Positions 18,062 through 26,686 of a stretch of 59,077 nt of DNA are shown here, one piece after another. Position 1 is the stretch's first letter, and each line of letters starts with the position of its first letter. Both the position numbers and the translations under genes were made by a program. The notes beneath the pieces are model-generated. The model was given only the letters and a program-made list of their open reading frames with translations, ran no database searches and was not told the DNA's origin. Source of the stretch: Hyphomicrobiales bacterium (GTDB lineage: Bacteria; Pseudomonadota; Alphaproteobacteria; Parvibaculales; Parvibaculaceae); the NCBI GenBank assembly GCA_016124805.1, contig WGND01000016.1, forward strand, positions 1 through 59,077. Direction: 5' to 3'.

Positions 18062-19258
18062 ATGACCAAGAGCAACAAAAAGCCCCCGATGTCCAATCGC
18101 CTCAAGAATGCACTGCGTGTCCTTCGTGGCAAGCAATCTAAAAATCCAGGACCTGTCCTTCTCGAAATTCAGTATCTTCTGCATCGCGATGTGACGACAC
18201 TCAGGGCCAAGCCTGAAATCACAAAAGCGGTGGATCGCGACGACCGGCGGATTGTTGAAAGGATCGTCAAATCATTCCGCCTGCCTTCCGAAGATGCATC
18301 TCAGCCTGCCGATATATGGGACCGCATCTATAATGATTTCCAGAGGCCGACAGTTGAACTTTTAAGAACAGGCGATATTCAGGCCGTGCAGGCCTTGCTG
18401 AAAGACCCTCGTGCAGCCAATCTTTTCATTGGCTTTGATGGTATTTTCCCCGGTGTGGTGCATCTTGACCCAGAGAGTGTCGAGCAAGTGATGGGTGCCG
18501 CCCTTGTGGCGCATGATCACGCCATTTGCGTTGCTGAAGTGACGGGGGCTGTTCGTTACGAAAATCCGCAGGCTGGTCCACTTGCTGCAAAATATGCAGG
18601 CCAGCCGACCGACGACTTCATTGATGCCCTGGAAAAGTTGACGGGCAGCACGCTAACTTTCCCCAATCCCTATCCCGGTGAAGTGGGCGTTGTCACATCA
18701 CGTGGCATCATCTCGCCGCGCGCCCTGCATGCCATCTATCAGGCTTGGCGTATCCGGGAACTGGTCAAGGATATTGCCCATCCGCGTATCCTTGAAATCG
18801 GCGGCGGCATGGGGCGAACAGCCTATTATGCCCGTTCCCTTGGGCTGCATGATTATGCGATTGTCGATCTTCCGTTGGCGGCGGTCGCTCAGGCTTTGTT
18901 TCTCATGCCCACGCTTGGCGAAGACAGGGTTTCCATGCATGGCGAAGAGGCGGGTGAGATGGCCGAGACAATCAAACTCCATCGACCGGAGACCTTCTTC
19001 AATTCCGATCAATCATATGATTTGATTGTGAATGTGGATTCCATGACAGAGATCGGCATTGATGCGGCGCTCGCCTATTGGGAAAAGATCAAGCGTTCAA
19101 CTTCGCGCTATCTTTCCATCAATCACGAGATCAATCCCTTCACCATGGCGCAGATCGCTCGGGAGCATCCAGCCGGGGTCATAAAATATCAACGCTATCC
19201 CTATGGGCCGCGGCGCGGTTATGTCGAGGAATATTTTGAATTCGACGCGGGAGGCTGA
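18062..19258 (+). CDS. Putative sugar O-methyltransferase
   Basis: A 398-residue protein. The SAM-binding motif I is ILEIGGGMGRTAYYARSLG near residue 245, followed by the acidic strand YAIVDLPLAAVAQALFL and a later YDLIVNVDSMTEIG. The family (putative sugar O-methyltransferases of polysaccharide clusters) has a long N-terminal helical region, as seen here. It probably methylates a nucleotide sugar or glycan hydroxyl in the cytoplasm. The glycosyltransferase gene starts one base after its stop (TGA then ATG), so the two are coupled. This pairing supports a role in glycan building. Confidence 0.82.
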   Translation: MTKSNKKPPMSNRLKNALRVLRGKQSKNPGPVLLEIQYLLHRDVTTLRAKPEITKAVDRDDRRIVERIVKSFRLPSEDASQPADIWDRIYNDFQRPTVELLRTGDIQAVQALLKDPRAANLFIGFDGIFPGVVHLDPESVEQVMGAALVAHDHAICVAEVTGAVRYENPQAGPLAAKYAGQPTDDFIDALEKLTGSTLTFPNPYPGEVGVVTSRGIISPRALHAIYQAWRIRELVKDIAHPRILEIGGGMGRTAYYARSLGLHDYAIVDLPLAAVAQALFLMPTLGEDRVSMHGEEAGEMAETIKLHRPETFFNSDQSYDLIVNVDSMTEIGIDAALAYWEKIKRSTSRYLSINHEINPFTMAQIAREHPAGVIKYQRYPYGPRRGYVEEYFEFDAGG

Positions 19259-20458
19259 ATGGCGATGTCGAGGAAGTTTTCTGTTCTGCTGCCAACGCGC
19301 GATCGCCTGGAACTGGCCAAGGGCGCGATAGAGACAGTGCGCCGTCAACCTTACAAAAACTGGGAACTGGTCCTTTCAGATAATTGTTCGCGTGAGAATG
19401 TGGCTGAATATGTTCAGTTGCTCAATGATCCGCGGATCCAATACATCCGGTCCGACACGCCGCTCCACGTCACCGAAAACTGGAACCGTGCCATTGAGGC
19501 TGCCACCGGTGACTATGTTGTGATGCTGGGTGACGATGATGGGCTCATCCATGGCTATTTTGACCGCCTGAACGAAGTACTCGATCAACTCGAACAGCCA
19601 GATTTTGTTTTTACCGGTGCGTTCAATTTTACATTTCCCGGAGTCATCGCGGATTGTCCGGATGGCAAGATCGAAGATGTCAGCATTTATCAGAGTTTCT
19701 TTGTCGGCCGCGACAATCCTTCTCTGCTGCCAAAGGTCGAAGCACATGCTGCAGCACGCGCTGCCCTTGATATGCAGGCTGTCTATGGCTTCAACATGCA
19801 ATATTTTCTTTTCAGTCGGCCTTTTCTTGAACGCATGCGTGAATATGGTCCCGTTTTTCAGGGGCCTTTTCCGGATTTCTATGCCGCCAATCTGGCGATG
19901 TTGATCGCCGACCGTATTGGCTTGCTGCCCGAACCTGTTGTTTTTATCGGTATCTCGCCGAAGTCATATGGCTTCTTCCATTTCAACGAGCAGGAGAAAG
20001 GCGGCATGGCTTTTCTCAATGCTGAACGAAGCATGGAGCCCTCTGACGCGATCAGGGACAGTCTCCTGCCGGGAACCAATATGAATACGTCCTGGCTGAT
20101 TTCGGTGGATCAGGTCAGAGCTGTTCTTGGTGATAGAATGAATCTGGCCGTCGGTGTTGACCGCTACAGATTGCTGCAACTCTTTTATATCATCGAGAGA
20201 GAGGGAACCCCCAACGCCGTTGACACCACGATTGCTGATCTTTGGTCAAAGCTTGCGTGGCGTGAAAAAACGGCAGTGTTGGCGTTTCGTTTCACACAGC
20301 TTCTCAAATACCTGCCTTACCGGCAGCTTTACAAATTGGCACATAAGCGTGTTGTGAAAGCGTTGGCCCAGTATCCACGAAAGAAGGGGCGGGTGCCGCT
20401 TCAGGTGCAGGGCCAGTTCCGCTCAATGACTGATGTCTATGACGCCTTGCGGCTATAG
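19259..20458 (+). CDS. Glycosyltransferase family 2
   Basis: A 399-residue GT-A enzyme. It has FSVLLPTRDRLELAKGAIETV at the N terminus (nucleotide-sugar strand), WELVLSDNCSRENVAEY, and a DxD-type metal site in GDYVVMLGDDDGL near residue 90. The C-terminal half, after about residue 230, has no clear family match. There is no transmembrane anchor. A GGGAGGC ribosome site lies in the end of the methyltransferase gene. The donor and acceptor are unknown. It ends 15 bp from the convergent gene at 20474. Confidence 0.9.
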   Translation: MAMSRKFSVLLPTRDRLELAKGAIETVRRQPYKNWELVLSDNCSRENVAEYVQLLNDPRIQYIRSDTPLHVTENWNRAIEAATGDYVVMLGDDDGLIHGYFDRLNEVLDQLEQPDFVFTGAFNFTFPGVIADCPDGKIEDVSIYQSFFVGRDNPSLLPKVEAHAAARAALDMQAVYGFNMQYFLFSRPFLERMREYGPVFQGPFPDFYAANLAMLIADRIGLLPEPVVFIGISPKSYGFFHFNEQEKGGMAFLNAERSMEPSDAIRDSLLPGTNMNTSWLISVDQVRAVLGDRMNLAVGVDRYRLLQLFYIIEREGTPNAVDTTIADLWSKLAWREKTAVLAFRFTQLLKYLPYRQLYKLAHKRVVKALAQYPRKKGRVPLQVQGQFRSMTDVYDALRL

Positions 20459-20473
20459 GCGGCGAGCGCCGCG

Positions 20474-21337
20474 CTAGTTGATGATCCTCAACAGCCGCCA
20501 GAAGCCTTGTTTCCATGTTATGAAACGACCCAGGCTGATCAGTTTTTCCCGAATGTTTGCGATATAGGGATCTGCATCCTCCCCCCAACTCGCCCGAGAT
20601 TGTTTGCGGCGCCAGTACTGGATCGAGTGTATATATGTGGTCGTCTGGTTGTCTGATATGAGCAGGTTTTCCTGCCGTCCGCATCGAAACACATTCGCCC
20701 TGGGCCAGGATTCTTTGGGATAGGCGACACCATCACAGCCAACGAGATAGGCTTGAAGCCCACGTGCCTGAAGTTGGCGCGTCATGTTGTTTTGGCCGGC
20801 TTCAAACAGGCGACAGCACCATTTTGTTTGGAGTGTGCCAAAATCAAGAGACAGAAATTCATGTCGTTGAACAGCGAAGGCATTCGTCCTGATATGCGCA
20901 TTAGGATAGGACACCTCATCATTAATGGTCTCCCAACTGCCGGTCGCGCCCGTCACGCCGACTGCTGACTCAAATTCAAATGGGTGCAGCATCTTGGCGA
21001 GCCAGCCGTCACATTCGATCTTTGAATATGAGTTCAAAAACACCAGATAGTCGCTCTCCAGATTTTCAGCAGCAAATTTATAGGCATTGATATCAAAGCC
21101 TTCGTCAGCCATTTCCAGAAATCTGGTTTCTGGTACCCGGCTCAACGCCATCGCTTTGAAGCGTTCGCGCCCGCGGCGGTCGAAGCCCTTCATCAGAATG
21201 ACGAGGTCATGATCATATCCGGGATCATGCGCCAGATAGCTGTCCAGAAAACGGTCAAAAAGACGGTCTGGATTGCACTGGCGGACGAGATGAGTCACTG
21301 AAACCTTAGAATTGACTCTCAAGGGGACCTCAAACAC
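20474..21337 (-). CDS. Glycosyltransferase-like protein
   Basis: A 287-residue protein with a GT-A-like pattern: HDLVILMKGFDRRGRERF (nucleotide strand), DINAYKFAAENLESDYLVFLNSYSKIECDGWL (a position equivalent to the GT2 DxD strand, but reading NSYSK rather than DxD), and VGVTGATGSWETIN. The metal-binding Asp pair is therefore not obvious, and activity is uncertain. The frame starts with GTG at 21337; a GTG at 21298 with AAGG before it is an alternative. It is convergent with the GT2 gene. Confidence 0.6.
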   Translation of the reverse strand: MFEVPLRVNSKVSVTHLVRQCNPDRLFDRFLDSYLAHDPGYDHDLVILMKGFDRRGRERFKAMALSRVPETRFLEMADEGFDINAYKFAAENLESDYLVFLNSYSKIECDGWLAKMLHPFEFESAVGVTGATGSWETINDEVSYPNAHIRTNAFAVQRHEFLSLDFGTLQTKWCCRLFEAGQNNMTRQLQARGLQAYLVGCDGVAYPKESWPRANVFRCGRQENLLISDNQTTTYIHSIQYWRRKQSRASWGEDADPYIANIREKLISLGRFITWKQGFWRLLRIIN

Positions 21338-21495
21338 AGACTTCTAAAAATGCGGAATTGTACTTTCATGATAATGGCAAGTGCCACCGCCAGCTAACAC
21401 TTATCTCCCTTGATTGGGATTAATTTCACTGCCATATGGTCAACTTATCTCAAGCTTGAATTGATCTTTCTACAAACGATTGGTATTTCAAAAGG

Positions 21496-21756
21496 CTAGT
21501 TTTTCGTCTCTCCCATCGCTAGGTACTGCAGCTCACGCAGCAGGCGTATTGTCGGTTTCATGGCAAAACAGATTGAGCCGACGAGGAAAAGCCAGGCGGC
21601 CTGATAACTCATATCGGGAAAGAAGAAAAACAGGGAACCAATGACAAAAGCAACGGCTGCGGAAAAATCCACAATCGTGTACACAACTTCATAGCGGGCC
21701 CAAATTTTCTGGTGACGCGGTGATTTGGCTGAATTGTCGGGAAGAAACATGGTCAT
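21496..21756 (-). CDS. Small YrhK-like membrane protein
   Basis: About 86 residues, starting at ATG 21756 with GGAGGT upstream; the frame opens earlier at 21894. Two hydrophobic helices are visible: TIVDFSAAVAFVIGSLFFFF and AAWLFLVGSICFAM. They are preceded by RYEVVYT and followed by KPTIRLLRELQYL, the pattern of the YrhK domain found in small inner-membrane proteins of unknown role. The flanking regions (21338-21495 and 21757-21996) are AT-rich and hold nothing else I can support. Confidence 0.65.
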   Translation of the reverse strand: MTMFLPDNSAKSPRHQKIWARYEVVYTIVDFSAAVAFVIGSLFFFFPDMSYQAAWLFLVGSICFAMKPTIRLLRELQYLAMGETKN

Positions 21757-21996
21757 CGGATGTTGGGACCTCCGTTTAGTCTGATACTGCAATGAATCAG
21801 GGTGGATTGCTGAGCATATGATGCCGACAGGCCACCGGGTCTCTCGGTAGTTTTTGCTCAGGGCTTTTGTCGTCTGCAAAATCACTAATGACAATAAACC
21901 GCCCTGAGATAAAGTCTTATCCGGGTTTCAGTGCCACGTGAGGGGATGCAAAATCCTCCAATTGATTCTGGCGACGCCACATGAGTTCGAACGACG

Positions 21997-22353
21997 ATGA
22001 TATACAGCCTTGCTCTCCCAAAAACAGATCCGCAAATGAGCTCTGCCACCATTCAGGTTATTTACCCGATGGAGGGCACGCTCATGGTGCCGGGAAGCAA
22101 ATTGCTGGATATCAAGGTCGATCTCAGCCTTGCGGCCTCGCATGATTGTCCGCCCGTGAGCTTCCACCGTATTGCGCTCCGCGATCGCGTTTGGCTGCGT
22201 CGTTTGCTGGTGCCTCTGAATGCCGAGCTTGCGGTGGGAACGAAACTCGCGCTCTTCAGCACCACAGCTGATGAAAGCCTCGACGTTGCGCCTGCCCGCG
22301 AGGTGAGAACCAGTATGGCCAGCATTCTCCAGCAAACAGATTATTGGGACTAG
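21997..22353 (+). CDS. Degenerate lipoyl-domain-like protein without the lipoylation lysine
   Basis: A 118-residue protein that aligns end to end with the lipoyl protein at 23721-24026. Both begin MIY-x-L-x-x-P, both have a G-x-(7)-G hairpin (EGTLMVPGSK here, EVGRAFEPGE there), and both end with x-x-G-x-x-L-A-L-F-S (AVGTKLALFS here). At the turn where the partner has ETHKA, this protein reads VDLSLAASHDCPP, with no Lys. So it keeps the barrel-sandwich fold but cannot be lipoylated in the usual way. The start at 21997 is supported by the shared MIY start rather than by a ribosome site. The SGNH-like gene follows 4 bp downstream. A scaffold or pseudo-carrier role is inference. Confidence 0.6.
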   Translation: MIYSLALPKTDPQMSSATIQVIYPMEGTLMVPGSKLLDIKVDLSLAASHDCPPVSFHRIALRDRVWLRRLLVPLNAELAVGTKLALFSTTADESLDVAPAREVRTSMASILQQTDYWD

Positions 22354-22357
22354 CCTC

Positions 22358-23728
22358 ATGCCGAGCATTGCCTTGAAGCTGGGTCCTCTGGTGCCGGAGG
22401 GATGCATTGTCCGACGGTCCGGATTTCGCTGGCTCTGTGCAGATGGTGCACAGGTGAAGGCCGGCGAGCCCGTCGCCTATTGCAATATTGGCGTTACAAA
22501 GGCCGGCACAGCTTACAAATCAATTGAGGGGTTTGCCGAGGAGACGTTTGATTTTCAGGTCGCCTTTGTCCTGCAGAGTGATGGTGTCGTCCATCGGGCG
22601 CCTGAAAGTTCACGCGGGGGATATATTGATCAGCTCGTACATTTTCATCAATGGAACGCTGAATATGTGCTGGGCTCGCTGACCGTTTCAGAAGGCGATC
22701 TGCCCAGGGGCAAGAACGCTACGCGGCTCGTTTTCGCCGCCGGTCGAAGGGTGACGGATGTTGCGGAAATTCGTTCCGGTTTCATTTCCGGTTGGCATAA
22801 CCGCACGCGCGCCTGGACCAGCGGCCCAAGGGGTGTGGAGCGGACACTGATCAGTCTGGGCAGTTGTGAAACGACGCTGATGATCAGGGGCGACAATGCC
22901 GGCTATATGGAACTGCTGAATGGCTCAAGCTGTCCCATGCAGGTTGTTCTGGTGCCGGATGATTTTCTCATTCCTTGCGCGCGTGTTGTTCTGGAGCAGG
23001 TGCGTCGAACACCTTCGGAGCTTGACGCGATTGCGCAGGATCTGGCAAACACCTTGCCGAAGGTCGCCTCGACACCGTCATCCGAAGACTGGATGCTGGC
23101 AGGTGTGCTGCTGGGATCGCTGAAGCGCTCACCATTGACTGAACCCACCGAAGTCCTGACGCGCGCCGGGCTGCAGACAATTTCAGGACCTGATGCGGTC
23201 GTCATGTCACTTATTGCCGAACCACCCCGCATATTCCGGCATCGGCGTCTTGGCTATGCGATCTGCTTCATGGATCACCGTCTGAAAGTCATGGGACAGG
23301 CGTTCAAGGAGTGGCTGCGGGATAATTTTGTGGCTGTGCGTCGCGAAGCTGAAGATATCCGCAAGGATTACAGCGAATTGATAAAATATATGCACCAGCG
23401 ATCAGCCCTGCATTTCATTATTCTCAACCGACTGTCCAGCAGGGGAACGGAAGACCTGTTCAATTATGCTCCCTTTGATCCGCCAATGGGAAACACGCTT
23501 GAAAGCATCCACAACAAGGAAATGAATCTCATGTTGTACGATCTGGCGCGTGAGCATGAGATATCGATTATCGATATAGACGCTTTCGCTGCCGAACTGG
23601 GGGAAAGACGCCATCTCCCGGACGCGGTGCACTTAAGCGGTTCTCTGCAGGACGAGGCCCGAAACGAAATTCTGCGCGTGATGGACACATATCAGCCCAG
23701 GAAATCGCCGGTCAGCGCCATCAGGTAA
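22358..23728 (+). CDS. Large SGNH-hydrolase-like protein with lipoyl-like N-terminal segment
   Basis: A 456-residue protein. Its first 50 residues resemble the start of a lipoyl/biotinyl barrel (CADGAQVKAGEPVAYCNIG). Residues about 60-200 are beta-rich and unassigned. The last 200 resemble an SGNH hydrolase, with the strand LHFIILNRLSS, the helix NLMLYDLAREHEISIIDIDAF, and the final Asp-x-x-His block PDAVHLSG (Asp 422, His 425). The Ser-bearing block I is not obvious, so I cannot claim a complete triad. It is cotranscribed with the degenerate lipoyl gene, and its last 8 bp overlap the convergent lipoyl gene. A role as esterase or O-acyltransferase is inference. Confidence 0.6.
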   Translation: MPSIALKLGPLVPEGCIVRRSGFRWLCADGAQVKAGEPVAYCNIGVTKAGTAYKSIEGFAEETFDFQVAFVLQSDGVVHRAPESSRGGYIDQLVHFHQWNAEYVLGSLTVSEGDLPRGKNATRLVFAAGRRVTDVAEIRSGFISGWHNRTRAWTSGPRGVERTLISLGSCETTLMIRGDNAGYMELLNGSSCPMQVVLVPDDFLIPCARVVLEQVRRTPSELDAIAQDLANTLPKVASTPSSEDWMLAGVLLGSLKRSPLTEPTEVLTRAGLQTISGPDAVVMSLIAEPPRIFRHRRLGYAICFMDHRLKVMGQAFKEWLRDNFVAVRREAEDIRKDYSELIKYMHQRSALHFIILNRLSSRGTEDLFNYAPFDPPMGNTLESIHNKEMNLMLYDLAREHEISIIDIDAFAAELGERRHLPDAVHLSGSLQDEARNEILRVMDTYQPRKSPVSAIR

Positions 23729-24026
23729 TTTCAAAATCCACAAGCATCGCGGTCAACTGCTCGGCATCATCAGGTATGGGTTCATCAGGTTCATCACTGA
23801 AAAGCGCAAGCGCCGCACCAATCTTCTGCCAGTCACCTTCAGCACAAAGAATATCACGCAGCACGCTTATTTTGCTTGCACGAACCTCGACAATCGCCTT
23901 GTGTGTTTCAAGCTCGACAACAAGTTCGCCGGGTTCAAATGCCCGCCCGACCTCACCATGCCACTCAAGAATGCGGACTTCCTCAACATCGGGAACGGGC
24001 CCGGGCACTTGCAATTGGTAGATCAT
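23721..24026 (-). CDS. Free-standing lipoyl-domain carrier protein
   Basis: A 101-residue single-domain protein, MIYQLQVPGPVPDVEEVRIL and onward. The lipoylation turn is VELETHKAIVEV, with Lys 43 in the place of the usual E-T-D-K-A. The second half, ISVLRDILCAEGDWQKIGAALALFS, is the typical return strand. There is no E2 catalytic domain and no E1/E3-binding domain, so it is a stand-alone carrier. It lies 57 bp after E1 beta on the same strand, with GGAG 6 nt before its ATG. The inferred role is to accept an acyl group from the E1 pair and hand it to an unknown acceptor. Confidence 0.82.
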   Translation of the reverse strand: MIYQLQVPGPVPDVEEVRILEWHGEVGRAFEPGELVVELETHKAIVEVRASKISVLRDILCAEGDWQKIGAALALFSDEPDEPIPDDAEQLTAMLVDFEIT

Positions 24027-24083
24027 GGATTCTCCGACAGTGATGTTTTTTGACGCTCTTTATGCCTGTTTCAATCATGAAGG

Positions 24084-25085
24084 TCACCCTCCTTTGCCGT
24101 TCAGCAGGGTCAAAACACACGTCACGATCTTATCGGCATCGGGCAGGCTGGCTGCTTCCAGAACGCGGTTGGAAGACACCGGCGCTGCAACGGCGCCGAT
24201 CCGCGCGATTTTGACTCCATCAAGCATCTCGCGCAGGCGGAAAGAAATTTCACTGCCGACGCCACATGTCAGTTGCCCTTCCTCCACCGTCACCATGACA
24301 CCTGTCTTTTTCACCGACGTGCAGATGGTGGCCATATCGAGCGGCGCCAGGCTTCGCAGGTCGATGACATCGCAGGAAACACCCTGGGCGTTGAGCCGCT
24401 CTGCGGCTTGTAATGTGGGCGTCATCATATAGGAAAAACTCACGAGAGTGACGTCACTGCCGCTGCGGACATGCAGCGCCTGCCCGAACGGGATGCATGC
24501 CGCTTTAACGGGTACATGACCGGCGGTCGGAAAAAGCCGCTTGTGGTCGATATAGACGACCGGGCCCTCTTCGCGCAGCGCTGTCTTTAGCAGACCATAA
24601 GCATCCGCCGGCGTTGAAGGAGCCACAACCTTGAGGCCGGGCACCGCCATCAGCCATGCTTCAATGCATTGTGAATGGGCAACGCCCTGTCCTTTCGCAC
24701 CTGCCGTTGTTTTCACAACGACGGGTGCACGCAATTGTCCCGCTGTTTTGAAGCGGAGTTTGGCGGCGTAGTTGACGAGCGGATCAAGGGCCAGCATCAG
24801 GAAATCCATATAGGTGATGCTCACAAGTGTGCGCATTCCCGCCGCCGCTGCACCAACACCGATACCAACCATGGCCGCCTCGGCGACCGGCATGTCGCGC
24901 ACGCGCTCTGCGCCGAACGCATCGAAGAGTCCGTCAAACTCGCGATAAGAGCCGCCAAAGGCACCAATATCCTGACCCAGCAGGGTCAGTTTCGGATCCG
25001 CCTGCATTTCTTCTTGCAGGGCGCGGATAATGGCCTCACGGAAGAATATTTTCGTTGCTGCAGCTGTTTCATCAGACAATGTCAT
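24084..25085 (-). CDS. 2-oxo-acid dehydrogenase E1 component, beta subunit
   Basis: About 333 residues from the ATG at 25085 (MTLSDETAAATKIFFREAII); the frame opens at 25127. It has the normal E1 beta layout: LLGQDIGAFGGSYREFDGL, the TPP-pyrimidine-contacting VAEAAMVGIGVGAAAAGMR (the conserved Glu), and AKGQGVAHSQCIEAWLMAVPG, plus the transketolase C-terminal domain with CDVIDLRSLAPLD. It pairs with the alpha subunit just upstream (14-bp overlap) to make a thiamine-diphosphate enzyme that decarboxylates a 2-oxo acid. No E2 acyltransferase or E3 lies nearby. An acetoin-dehydrogenase-like or carboligating enzyme is possible. Confidence 0.92.
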   Translation of the reverse strand: MTLSDETAAATKIFFREAIIRALQEEMQADPKLTLLGQDIGAFGGSYREFDGLFDAFGAERVRDMPVAEAAMVGIGVGAAAAGMRTLVSITYMDFLMLALDPLVNYAAKLRFKTAGQLRAPVVVKTTAGAKGQGVAHSQCIEAWLMAVPGLKVVAPSTPADAYGLLKTALREEGPVVYIDHKRLFPTAGHVPVKAACIPFGQALHVRSGSDVTLVSFSYMMTPTLQAAERLNAQGVSCDVIDLRSLAPLDMATICTSVKKTGVMVTVEEGQLTCGVGSEISFRLREMLDGVKIARIGAVAAPVSSNRVLEAASLPDADKIVTCVLTLLNGKGG

Positions 25086-25998
25086 GAAGCACCTCTGCAG
25101 GATCGGGGAAGGCGGCTGCCTCCGCAAAGACGGACGCCGCCTGCACGGCCGCGTTAACGTCTTTCTTCATCTGGTCGAGGTCTGCCTGACTGATCTCACC
25201 ATCCATAAGCATCTGGGAAGAGAGTCGGACAATGGGACAAAGCGCCTGTATCGCTTCTATCTCGGCAGTCGGACGGCTCTCACGCGCTGAAGTGGAGTGG
25301 GGTGTGAAACGATATGAAATACATTCAAGAAAGGCAGGGCCTTTCCCGGCCCGAATGTGGTCTGAGAACTCCCGTGTTGCATCCCGAACGGCCGTGACGT
25401 CCATGCCGTCCACGGTCAGGGCGGGCATGCCGAAGGGCACGGCAAGATCAGAAAGCTTCTGGGGCGCCAGTGCGGCGGCGCGCGGCGTCGAAACGGAATA
25501 CTGATTATTGTTGCAGACAAGAAGCAGCGGCAGATGCCATAGGGCCGCAATATTGAGGGTCTCGTGCAATGCGCCGGCACCACAGGCACCATCTCCAAAC
25601 ATGCAGGCCACAAGGTTCTGGTTACCTTCGGATTGCATGGCGAGCGCAACACCGGCTGCAATTGTCAGATTACCGCCGACAACGGCATGGGCCCCAAAGA
25701 AGCCCTGCGCGGGCAACGCCATATGCCCTCGTCCCGCACGGCCACGGCAGGGGCCCGCAACCTTGCCAAGCAGTTCCGCCAGAACAAGACCTGGTTCCAG
25801 ACCGCGCGCAAGGGCGGGGCCAATGGCGCGCCCGCTGCACAGCAGTTGGTCATCGCGATTCAGGACGCTGCACAGCCCGACTGAGACAGCTTCTTCCCCA
25901 CTGGAAAAAAGCTGGAACCCGTGGTCTCTGCGCTTGATGAGATGTTGCTCAAATGTGCGTATGAGGAGCATGTCGTGCAAGAGCTCATGCGCCGACAT
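25072..25998 (-). CDS. 2-oxo-acid dehydrogenase E1 component, alpha subunit
   Basis: About 308 residues from the ATG at 25998 (MSAHELLHDMLLIRTFEQHL), preceded by GGGGA; the frame opens at 26052. The thiamine-diphosphate motif is complete: FGDGACGAGALHETLNIAAL (GDG at 135-137) ending in VCNNNQYSVS (Asn about 163-165). The GHMALPAQGFFGAHAVVGG segment is also typical of E1 alpha. It is somewhat shorter than PDH E1 alpha (about 330-380), closer to acetoin-type subunits. It overlaps the upstream SGNH-like gene and the downstream beta subunit by 14 bp each, which suggests tight coexpression. Confidence 0.92.
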   Translation of the reverse strand: MSAHELLHDMLLIRTFEQHLIKRRDHGFQLFSSGEEAVSVGLCSVLNRDDQLLCSGRAIGPALARGLEPGLVLAELLGKVAGPCRGRAGRGHMALPAQGFFGAHAVVGGNLTIAAGVALAMQSEGNQNLVACMFGDGACGAGALHETLNIAALWHLPLLLVCNNNQYSVSTPRAAALAPQKLSDLAVPFGMPALTVDGMDVTAVRDATREFSDHIRAGKGPAFLECISYRFTPHSTSARESRPTAEIEAIQALCPIVRLSSQMLMDGEISQADLDQMKKDVNAAVQAASVFAEAAAFPDPAEVLHDIV

Positions 25999-26686
25999 GC
26001 TGGTCCCCTTCCGAGCGGAGCTGTTTCTGCCATTGGGGCAAGCGATAGACAATGCCCTGAATGCCGCCGGACATTCTTTGCAGCTTTATCTGGTCATCAG
26101 GTGAAACCAGATCATCAAGCCCGGCAGTGGCAAGAATTGTTGCGATCACATCACCGGCAATAAAGGTGCCCAGCCTGCCGCGGAGACGATAGTCAGTCTG
26201 GGCACTGCGGGCGCCGATATAGGTCAATGCGCGATCAATATCGATGACATTGACGCCCAGCGATTGTGAAAGCTCCAGGGCCAGCAGGTTGATGCGGCGA
26301 ATGCGTTCGAGTGTCCACGCACGCGATGGCTGGCCGACACCTATCTGGTCCTTTGGGACATGTCGGAAAATCGTACAGATAAAGACGGGGCATTGATGTT
26401 GTGTCATCAGCGCCTCAATTCGCAGGCGCCAAGTTGTTTCGAGCTCCGTCATCGACTTATCAACAGCGGTCAGTCCGCCGAGCAGCGACATGATGATCAT
26501 GTCGGGCGTTTTGGTCTCATTGCCCGACGCGGTGGCATTCTCAAATAGCGTCTCGATTTTGTGAGCTTCACCTGTGGCAACCGAAAGACGGCGACCCAGC
26601 TGACGCGCCGCCATGATAAAAGGAGGCCGTTCAACAGGTGTGTCGACGAGAGCCTGAATGAAAAACGCTGTTCGATGGGCGGTCAT
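25985..26686 (-). CDS. SGNH-like protein with a degenerate active site
   Basis: A 233-residue protein with the flavodoxin-like SGNH pattern: PDMIIMSLLGGLTAV, the strand CPVFICTIFRHVP, and the helix-strand RIRRINLLALELSQSLGVNVIDIDRAL. At the place of the final Asp-x-x-His block it reads TDYRLRGRLG, so the catalytic His appears to be lost. No GDS-type block I is seen either. It probably binds rather than hydrolyses. Its start overlaps the GT2 stop (ATGA) and its end overlaps E1 alpha by 14 bp. It is the middle member of three SGNH-like proteins in this block. Confidence 0.6.
   Translation of the reverse strand: MTAHRTAFFIQALVDTPVERPPFIMAARQLGRRLSVATGEAHKIETLFENATASGNETKTPDMIIMSLLGGLTAVDKSMTELETTWRLRIEALMTQHQCPVFICTIFRHVPKDQIGVGQPSRAWTLERIRRINLLALELSQSLGVNVIDIDRALTYIGARSAQTDYRLRGRLGTFIAGDVIATILATAGLDDLVSPDDQIKLQRMSGGIQGIVYRLPQWQKQLRSEGDQHVGA

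Noticed and set aside
20459-20473. GC-rich hairpin between convergent glycosyltransferase genes
   Set aside because: The stem is only about 5 bp with no T-tract; not called as a terminator.
23721-26052. A complete pyruvate or acetoin dehydrogenase operon
   Set aside because: There is no E2 catalytic domain and no E3 in the region; the lipoyl protein is a single domain of 101 residues.
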